DNA from: Cryptomeria japonica
Taxonomy: Eukaryota; Streptophyta; Pinopsida; Cupressales; Cupressaceae
Length of the DNA stretch: 64,000 nt
Reading direction: 5' to 3'
Assembly (NCBI RefSeq): GCF_030272615.1
Contig: NC_081410.1
Location: forward strand, 254,125,533-254,189,532
Shown here: positions 56,384 through 64,000 of the stretch, piece after piece
How positions within the stretch are numbered: position 1 is the first letter of the stretch
How the letters are laid out: every line of letters begins with the position of its first letter
Notes under the pieces: generated by a model
What the model saw: the letters and a program-made list of their open reading frames with translations, nothing else
Databases searched by the model: none
What the model was told of the DNA's origin: nothing
Position numbers and translations under genes: made by a program

Positions 56384-57711
56384 CATTGATGTCAACTCTT
56401 GTAGTATCTGGCATACTACATAGTCTTTCTCCCCCTTTGTATGATCCAATGGATTCTCACACATGTAGTATGCAGTATACTACAATCATTCTTCTCCCTC
56501 TTTGACAACAATGATAAAGGGCACTATCAGGATATTATTCCTCCCTATATTTTTTAGTCACTGACATAATTCATTCTTCCCCTTTCTCTTCATTGGATGC
56601 AACTCCTCCTTAGATACCACTTGTTAATAGATTTGTTATATATTCTATTACATCTTCTCAACTCATAGAACATGAGATGGAGGATTCAACCTTCAACTGA
56701 CACCAATTGAGCATGAAAATTTTATACCATTTGTTACACTACTCAATTTCAAAGGGATGTGCCAGTGAACACTACTCACCTGCCGGTCAACCTACATCAC
56801 CTCCCATTTGATCCAAAAATATTTAGGAATCAAATGTGATTGTACCACCAATACAACTAACCATAGGACAAATAGATATCCCTTACAAATAAATTCTCCT
56901 AGGTATTCCTATAGTGACTTTTCATCATCTGTAGTTTTGGGCAGTCAGTGCATTTACTCTTCCAAGTTCAAGCATCCTAGCTTTGCATCATAGCCACTTG
57001 AACTCTCCTTGAGTCATACATCTCAAGTTCTTATCTCTGGTGGGGCCTAATACCAGGGCTCCAATCTCCTCCATATACTAGTTTAGTTGTGAATATGTGA
57101 TCATCTGATGATCTTTTAGGTCCATTATTTCACCACAACCTATGACATGATCATGAATTCACATAATGCCATACAATGTTATTATCATGCCAAGGATCAA
57201 ACTGGTTAGCCCAAAAATATGCAAGCCTGCATGGTCAACAATCGGGCCAATCATATGTCATTCAGGTATTTTCCAATACCACCTGAGACATAGACACCTC
57301 ATTCCATGCTATCGGGGCTAATGCAATGAACTTCCAACTTTATTGTCTTACATAACCTGCAAGTACCTGTTAGCACACATGTTGGTAACATCCTACACAT
57401 ATCGGTTAACATCAGATACCAATTGTCAACCTCCACTTATTGACATATATATTTGTGATCCATATTGATCTATAGGTGTGGAGTTAAGGTAGCCTCTACA
57501 CACATCATCTCATTTCCATCCTTCATACCGGCAATAGCATGTTCTTCCATGTTACCATCTTTACTGAGGGGGTGAATGATAAATTAAGCATATTACTCCC
57601 CCTAAGATCCTACATCTCCTTTAGGCCTTAGGAGATATCACTTGTGCATTTAGTGCACAATACTAGTCCACGGTCCTATTTTTCTACTTCTTCCTCCATG
57701 TCTGCTTGATC
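56384..57711 (-). other. 3' non-coding region of the gag-only element
   Basis: No frame of pol type appears. C-rich blocks (TCTCCCCCTTTG at about 56428, TTCTCCCTCTTTGAC at about 56493, CTCCCCCTAAG at about 57596) are echoes of polypurine tracts. The text between is ordinary AT-rich DNA. Confidence 0.5.
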
Positions 57712-59565
57712 TCACTTTTCTTCCCCTTTTTCAGTTTGGGGAGTAGGTTTCTTCTTCTCATGCTGATTGATCCTTACACTTTCACATTCTCCATTACAAC
57801 TAGAAGTAGTGCTATAGTAGCACACAACATCCATCCCAACCTCATGATTGGGGAACCTTCTAACATACCAATTAGCTCTTCCTCCTTTGAACATGCCACT
57901 TTGGTTGGTTACCGGTTTTCTTGAATTCCTTGATTGTGGAGGAACATTTCTCCTCTTGTTCCAAGCTGTTCTATGTTGCTCATATCCCCTGTAACTTCTC
58001 TTATACAGAGAATGAATTATTTTCCAATTACCTTTGGACATCAAGTCCTTTCTCCTACAATCATAACTTCTATGGTCAAGTCTATTGCAGTTATGACATA
58101 CAACATTAGCAATATCGAGAGAGGGGGTATGCATATTTCTACCCCTAGATGCATTATGCTCATATGCATGAAATCTATAGTTATCTGACTTATTATACCT
58201 AGGGAGAACACTCTGTCTATTCCTAGACCTCATTTTGCAATCCTCTGCCCTATGGCCATAATATTTACATTCAAAATAATAACTGAAGAGAGGAGGCTTA
58301 TTACTTACAAATTGATTTCTCCAAACATGAGGTGATCTTACTAGTTTGGCATCTACATTTCTGCATCTCCAGGAATGGATCCATGGTTGTCCATTTTCTG
58401 CAATGCTTGTCTTGACTTGGTGGCAACAACATGTCTATGTGTTCTACTAGTAGGAGGTCTTCTCCTATTCATGCTACCGGTAACACTGTATTCCCTCATC
58501 TTTCCTTTTCCTTTCAGATCTGCATTGTTTCTCCATGCAATACTATTCTTCATCCTCAGCTTGAGATCATCTTGACATTTCTCAAGTTCTTTTCTAAGGA
58601 ACTCCATTTCAACTATTATCTGTTGATTCTCTTTATCCTTTGTCTCTAGCTCATCCTTTGGATCTTTGCACCTGCATTCCTTGGTGTCCTTTTGTTGAGT
58701 CTTTAACTCTAAGATACATTTCTCAGATTCTTCAAGGCATCTGATCAACCAATTTTGCTCAACAACTGCAACATTCTTAAACAACTTGTATTCATTTCTT
58801 AGATTCTCCATTTCACTTCCCTTGGAGTCCAAAACCGATTTCAACTCATCAGACAATCCTTTTCTCTTTTATTTGAGTGGACAATAAACCAACATTTTGG
58901 TTTGATACTTCAAGGCAGGTTCTTAACTGGATGCAATCCTCATGAACTGATTGTTTGTATTTTTTAAAATTATTTCTAACATTTTGAAGCTCTTCTAGAG
59001 CACTTACCAGTTCACACTCAAAATCCACTTTTGCATCTTCTTCTTCTTTTTTAGTGTCACTGTCAAACACATCATACCGGTGGGATCTTTTTGCATTACC
59101 CCTTTTTGATGTGTGATTCTCAATGTCTGTCTCATGGGCCATAAAGAGATTAGTCTCTACATCACCAATGCTACTGCAACACTCTAAATTATCTCTATCA
59201 TCTGTACATGTATCTGATGTATTGTTCTTCTCACTTTCACAAGCTAATTTAGTGGTGTAGGGTTCATTTACATATAGTTTCTTTAGTTTGTCCCATAAAC
59301 TTTTTGCTGATTTACACTTGTCTACTTGAGTTGGAACATCACCAGTGAGTCAATAGAAAATAGCCTTCATGACTTCATCATTGGATTTGCATCTTCTTTC
59401 TTCTTCAAGACTGGTGGGAGGATTGACATTCCTAGGGAGACCATTAACAACTGCCATCCAGACATCAAACCCTAGGGAGGATAGGAATATTTCCATTCTG
59501 TAACTCCAAATAGAATAGTTTGATCTATCAAACACTGGAGTAGGGATTGACACTAAACAAACCAT
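57712..59565 (-). pseudogene. gag: Gag with coiled coil and CCHC knuckle (gag-only element)
   Basis: ATG at 59565 opens MVCLVSIPTPVFDRSNYSIW, with WSYRMEIFLSSLGFDVW, the N-terminal copia gag domain. After a stop near 59350 a weak KSLWDKLKKLY segment follows, then an acidic stretch and a long coiled coil (about 59030-58540, LEELQNVRNNFKKYK and FLRKELEKCQDDLKL). The knuckle CHNCNRLDHRSYDC is at 58098-58057. The C-terminal tail is basic and ends at 57712. Two frame changes and several stops break it. Its architecture explains the gag-like frames at 3774 and 39592, which keep the coiled coil and knuckles but lack the N-terminal domain. Confidence 0.75.
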
Positions 59566-59624
59566 TGTATCCTTAGACCAGAATCTACCTAGGTTGGAGG
59601 ACACTCTTCTAACTGGGAACCTAT

Positions 59625-59638
59625 GCTCTAATACCAAT
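59625..59638 (-). other. Primer-binding site of gag-only element
   Basis: ATTGGTATTAGAGC on the minus strand, directly after an LTR ending GTGTCTAACA. Confidence 0.8.
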
Positions 59639-60830
59639 TGTTAGACACAATGCACCACTAAGAGGAGGAGGGGTTGAATCAGTGGTTCTGAAGCTTTTCC
59701 CTTTACCTATCTTATGTGAGCATGACCATTCATGGATCTAACTCGTTGTAGACTTATAGGTTAGTGGGGAGACCAACACAAATGCAATCACACAAGGGGA
59801 CATCACATAACACCAGCATATACAAGGAAAACCCAAGATGGGAAAACCTCGGTGAGCAATGATGTTGGAGTCTACTGCTCCAATCCAACCTCATAATGAA
59901 AACCGTTACAATGTTTAGGGCACCAACCCAAGGAGCACCAACCCCTAGTTTAGGGCATCAACCCAAGGAGCACCAACCCTTGACTTTATGGGGCTACAAC
60001 CCAAATGAGCTACAACCCCTAACTTTAGGGAACCTACCCAAGGAGCACCAACCCCTGCACCAAGGTACAACTCAGTGTTCACAAAATAATCATCAAATAC
60101 AAAAGTAGTTATCTTGTTACAAGTGAATCTTGCAACCATTTTATGTATCTTACTCTGCCGGTGAGATACCTTCTCTGCTACATCGACTCACTCTTCTGCT
60201 GCAAAAATGCCAGTAAACTCTATCGGTAGACCTCTCCTCTTCTTATTTTCTATTGGATCTCCACCTTACTCTCTTCTCTTCACTGATATAACACTTTGTT
60301 GGTTCCCTATCTACCTTCTCTACAGCCTCCTTCACTTCTGCTCTGCCGGTATGAACACTATCGATTCTTCTCTCCTACTGGTTGAACGCTTCAACCAAGT
60401 TCTCCCTCACTCTCACTCACTTCACAGATGCTCGTTAAGCACTTTGCTTATTTTCTCTTACATGCGGAGGTATCACCCTTCACAGTAGCACAATATTCTT
60501 CTATATAGCAGTAGCTAACAATGTCTTTTGCCTTCATATTTATAGGTTGGTTTCCTGCCAATAGACAATTCAAAAACTAGGTAGTTAGGGTTTACTCTTC
60601 AACCTCGAAGCAAACCAAATCCAATCAGATCTTGCTTTATATGATCACCCTAACATCACACTGCACAACTTTGCCATCCACGCACCTTCCAAAAAATGCC
60701 TTCCTTCCTCAACAACTTGCAATCAATCTGTCAGCTTTTCTTAGTCAGACTGTAAATCCTGCTAAAATACCCTAAAGAATCTAAACAAGAATATGCAAAT
60801 GGAGATATTTTTTTTCTTGATTAACATCTA
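59639..60830 (-). repeat. 5' LTR of gag-only element (right end approximate)
   Basis: The left edge, TGTTAGACACAATG, is clear. The GAGGAGGAGGGGTTGAATCAG block parallels the other copia LTRs, but the remainder does not match the LTR at 55341. A minus-strand TATA (CCTATAAATATG, about 60545) supports an LTR promoter. Within it 59918-60065 is a tandem run of ACCAACCCAAGGAGC units of about 35-45 bp. I cannot fix the right end. Confidence 0.55.
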
Positions 60831-61199
60831 ATAACAAATAATGCAACACATAACAACTCCATCTATTTACATTCATTCATCAATTAACCAATATGAACAT
60901 ACATCATTACTCATTTCATGAATTAACGCAAGCGAAAATAAGACAACATCATTACTTAAATTCATTTCCACAATAACATACTATGCACATGATAGGTATA
61001 TTTCACCTTCATTAATGCATCATAATCTATTTATCTACTGATGAGATATGCAACCTACAACATTACTTACTGTACGTTACGAAATAGGAAATCATCACAA
61101 ACAAGATAGAAATATAAATCATTAGCTCAATCACGAAAGCACTCATTGCAATGATCTATCCTAAACACATTCAATAGAGACATGAAATCAAAACGTTCA
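60831..61199. other. Unclassified AT-rich stretch between two LTRs
   Basis: No frame or repeat supported. It may contain the true ends of the LTRs on either side. Confidence 0.3.
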
Positions 61200-62621
61200 A
61201 AATTAGAAATTAAGCAAACCAAAGATGTGATTTGAATGCTCCTTCATGCGGCTCCATTGTTCTTCTTTCCTCTTCAAATGATTTTGATTGTGGATCTCAC
61301 CTACAAGTGCACACACATAATTGAAAGCAAGTAGACAAGATTATTGATCAAGAGTACTAGAAATGTGATTGATTAGAAATTCGATAATCTAATTACCAAT
61401 TAGCTTTGATTGATGAAGATCATCCAATTTATAGAAGAATTGGAGAGATGACAAGATTAGCATGATTCAACTCAAATGGAAATTGCGAATCAATTATGTC
61501 AATTGTGACAAATTATGACAAATTATGCACTTTCTATGCAAAATTTGTTGATTGATAATTTATGACAAATTATGACAACTTCTATGTCAAAATTGATTGA
61601 TTGTCAATTATGACAAATTTATGACAAATTGACATGTCATTTCCATGAATTTAGGAGAGAAATAGGAGAGAATTGAAATTAGGGATTAGAAAATTAAGAA
61701 ATTAGAGAATTAAGAATTAGGAATTAGGTAAATTAATTAATAATTTGTCATTTATTAATTAATTCACAAAGAGGAATAATTAGCCAATTAAATGAACATT
61801 TAATTGTAATGAGAAGACTTAGGATAAATAAATAATTTATTAATCCTAAAGGAAGAAAATGACACACAAGGTTAGATGATTAAATCATAAAACCCTAGAA
61901 GATGAATTAGGTCTTGATGAAAGATAATTGATTTGATCATGATTTGATTTTGGATTGATAAATGACCAATGTGATAAATGATTTGATTGAGAAAATGTGC
62001 CAATTGACGAGGAACAATGACTAATTGATCCAAATTGACATGATTGAGAAGGACGACAATCGATGACAAATTGATCACAAATCGACAAGATCGACAAGAG
62101 GACAAGAATTGATGACAAAATAGATTGCAAAATGACAATATTGAAAATGACCACAATTGATGACAAATCAATCGCAAAATGACAAAATCGAACATGACAA
62201 CAACCGATGACAAATCGATCGTCAAACAACAAGATTGAAAATGATAAGGATTGATGATAAATCGATCGCCAGAGGACAAGATTGACAAGAGGAAAATGAT
62301 CGATGACAAATCGATCGCAAGATTGACAGGAGGACAAAACCCTAATTAGGATTGACGATGTCCAAAATGATGACAAATAAGCACGCACATTGATGCAATA
62401 GGATAAGATTGATTAAAATCATGACTGGAGATTGTTGTCGACAAGACCAAATTTGAGAGCGAGATAAAGGAAGAATGTAGAAGAAAGACTCGATGTTCGC
62501 AAATGATAAAAACCAAGTACGAATCATAGGAGAAATGTTAATGCGACGCAAAAACCTAAAATGAGGCAATGCGCAAATGTTAAAGTATGACTCCGCAAGC
62601 GACCATTTTTAGGTGTCTACA
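61200..62621 (-). repeat. 3' LTR of second Tat element (left end approximate)
   Basis: The right tip is AGGTGTCTACA (62621). A minus-strand TATA box (TATAAATT at 61433-61426) lies about 1.2 kb in. At 62050-62335 there are six units of about 48 bp built on GATGACAAATCGATCGCAA, and at 61490-61635 shorter ATTATGACAAATT repeats. The left end is undetermined. Confidence 0.6.
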
Positions 62622-62636
62622 TTTTGCCCCTCTTTG
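62622..62636 (-). other. Polypurine tract of second Tat element
   Basis: CAAAGAGGGGCAAAA on the minus strand, next to TGTAGACACC; nearly identical to 34608-34622. Confidence 0.8.
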
Positions 62637-63452
62637 AGACAATGTGATTTTAAGTGTTGTTTCAAAGAACAATAATGAAAATGCCCCAGACAATAATAAT
62701 GACATATGCATGCCCCCTCGAGGAATTGGCCGGAAACATGTAGAAAAGAGGCCAATTGATCAATAAAAAGGATAGGATCAAACGGATTGACAATCGGATA
62801 CCAGATGCATGAAGGACAAGCAATTGAAGATGCAAAAGACTGCGACCAACATAAGATGGAGAGGGTGCATGTCCATCTATGCACTAGCAAAGATCTATAA
62901 ATGAGGCCAAGAGAAGGAAAATTGCTCATTTGCACTAGACAAAGAGGAGGATTTGTTGCTCTGGACAAGAACACTTGCAGAGAGATGGCAAACATTCCAA
63001 TGGAGGATCACCTTGGGGAACATGTATGCACATTCAGATGACCGGACGATGCAGGAGCAGCGGTATGGATCTCAAATACCCATGTTTTCAATTTGATGAA
63101 TTTTGATTGCTTGCGAGACATTGCGGGGCCCACAGGGGATGCCGAAAAGGACTCCTGCGCTTGTGTAGGGTCTTCTGCACTTGTGTAGGGAGGCACAAGC
63201 ACAGGTTACCTTACACAGGTGCAATTGTGCAATGCAAACCCTAATTTTGGTCAAAATGACATGCAAATGATCCAGAAAAAGGGGACAAGGGTAGGATAGG
63301 TCAGATTAGATGAAAAACACCCTGATTAGACATGAAAATGAGGAAATGCAACTTGTAGGAGCAAACCCTAAAACTGACAAAATTTTGCCCCAATTGTGAT
63401 GCAGAATCGACAATATCCGTTGATCACATGAGAGAACCAACCAAATTGCTTC
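62637..63452. other. 3' region of second Tat element
   Basis: Non-coding DNA between the polypurine tract and the antisense ORF. A small direct repeat, CTTGTGTAGGG, occurs at about 63162 and 63181. No other feature supported. Confidence 0.45.
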
Positions 63453-64000
63453 ATGCTACGACATAGACTCAGGAGCACAGAGAGAGATACCTTAGCAGGA
63501 CTTGGGATATACTATGTCACATTCATGCCCGAGATTAGGGAAAACGCAGGACTGCTTACCGCATTGGCAGAGCAATGGCATTCAGAGACTTCCTCCTTCC
63601 ATCCGGCGACTGGAGAGGCGACGATGACACTGGAGGATGTATGGCGTATCCTCCGCATTCTGATTCATGGAGAGATGATAGAGTATGACCCAGTGACAGG
63701 GAGAGACGCATTGTGCAGATTGTTTGAGTGCGACACAGATGATCTGGATATTGTCGAGAGGGAGATTAGCTGGGAGACTATGGCATCAGAGTATGATCGA
63801 CAATATGTGGTGATAGTAGTGGTGATAGCATGTCTACTAGCAGGAGATAGACAAGGAAATGGATTCCCTATTGGATGGGGAAGAGTGCTGGAGCGGATGG
63901 CGATAGAGGGGACAGTGTATGCATGGGGACCATGTGTACTGGCTATGCTATATTTTCAGCTGCATCAGATAGCATATCAAGGAGTTCAGACTTTGAGTTG
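63453..64000 (+). CDS. Plant mobile domain protein, partial at window edge
   Basis: From ATG at 63453 (MLRHRLRSTERDTLAGLG) the frame is open without a stop to the end of the window, 182 codons; the preceding in-frame stop is TGA at 63429. Plant mobile domain motifs are LLTALAEQWHSETSSFHPAT, GEATMTLEDVWRILRILIHG, a DRQYVVIVVVIACLL stretch and GNGFPIGWGRVL. It aligns with the antisense ORF at 33510-33100 (ALVERWDSRYNTFHLPIGEA, VWRILNIPVHG, GHGFPIGW). It lies opposite to the strand of the element that carries it. It is the only long frame here that shows no break, but its C-terminal half is off the window. Confidence 0.7.
   Translation, partial: MLRHRLRSTERDTLAGLGIYYVTFMPEIRENAGLLTALAEQWHSETSSFHPATGEATMTLEDVWRILRILIHGEMIEYDPVTGRDALCRLFECDTDDLDIVEREISWETMASEYDRQYVVIVVVIACLLAGDRQGNGFPIGWGRVLERMAIEGTVYAWGPCVLAMLYFQLHQIAYQGVQTLS

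Larger units (their letters stand above)
56372..60830 (-). mobile_element. Gag-only copia-type element with unrelated 5' LTR
   Basis: On the minus strand a 5' LTR of its own family (from about 60830 to 59639), a tRNA-Met primer site (59638-59625), a gag gene (59565-57712), then about 1.3 kb of non-coding DNA to a polypurine tract at 56382-56373, beside the LTR of another family (55341-56371). No pol domain is found. The right LTR boundary is uncertain. Confidence 0.65.
61200..64000 (-). mobile_element. Second Tat-type gypsy element, 3' end (minus strand)
   Basis: A 3' LTR whose start, TGTAGACACCT on the minus strand, lies at 62621, a polypurine tract (62636-62622), a non-coding 3' region and an antisense ORF with a plant mobile domain (from 63453, plus strand). 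This copies the 3' organisation of the Tat element at 18646-35905 in reverse orientation, with the same polypurine tract but a quite different LTR. Its pol region would lie beyond the right edge. Confidence 0.7.

Noticed and set aside
61872-62388. Two overlapping minus-strand frames of 145 and 167 codons
   Set aside because: They run through the 48-bp GATGACAAATCGATC minisatellite of a Tat LTR; the repeats are stop-poor, and the two frames overlap each other.
1-64000. CRISPR arrays, bacterial operons, ribosome-binding sites, rRNA or tRNA genes
   Set aside because: None seen. The regularly spaced motifs at 15418-16397 alternate in orientation and lack constant spacers, and the tRNA-like matches are primer-binding sites next to LTRs.

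Overview
This window reads as nuclear repeat DNA from a large-genome land plant. The evidence is AT-rich sequence filled with plant-type LTR retrotransposons (Ty1/copia elements primed by initiator tRNA-Met, and Ty3/gypsy elements of the Tat lineage with a second RNase H and an antisense plant-mobile-domain ORF), nested insertions, long microsatellites and no intact host gene. A gymnosperm with a bloated genome is plausible, but that is inference from style, not from a marker gene. Almost every reading frame is broken by in-frame stops and a few frameshifts, so most coding entries are pseudogenes.

Layout. 1-3770: 3' half of a plus-strand copia-like element lacking pol, inserted into the gag of a related minus-strand element whose 5' LTR is 4046-5224. 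5225-15236: unclassified sequence with tandem duplications, a 24-bp perfect palindrome, a compound TA/TG microsatellite and weak coding remnants. 15237-16397: a primer-binding-site-like motif and an unusual array of GGGATAA/TTATCCC motifs. 16398-40234: a complete minus-strand copia-like element (6.6 kb without its insertion) with an exact 5-bp target duplication (ATTTA). It is split by a complete 17.26-kb plus-strand Tat-type gypsy element (18646-35905; LTRs of 1284 and 1283 bp; target duplication ATTCT/ATTCC).

40240-49831: two long, broken, single-frame ORFs of unknown function (40662-42686 and 44948-48575). They are separated by a striking array of GAACC/GGTTC-type palindromic repeats carrying a TATA box. 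49832-50791: a copia LTR fused tail-on to the inverted tip of another copy. 50792-56371: a minus-strand copia gag-pol element, the least degraded pol here. 56372-about 60830: a minus-strand gag-only element with a different 5' LTR. About 61200-64000: the 3' end of a second, minus-strand Tat element, with its own antisense plant-mobile-domain ORF running off the right edge.

How it fits together. The copia gag-pol element and the Tat element are degenerate versions of autonomous elements. The pol-less elements (1-3770, 3771-5224, 16398-40234), the two ORF-bearing units at 40-49 kb and the gag-only element look like non-autonomous partners that would need such enzymes in trans. The most interesting material is the set of large unknown-function ORFs in pol-less elements, which seem to share one short motif pattern, and the palindromic arrays lying upstream of two of them.
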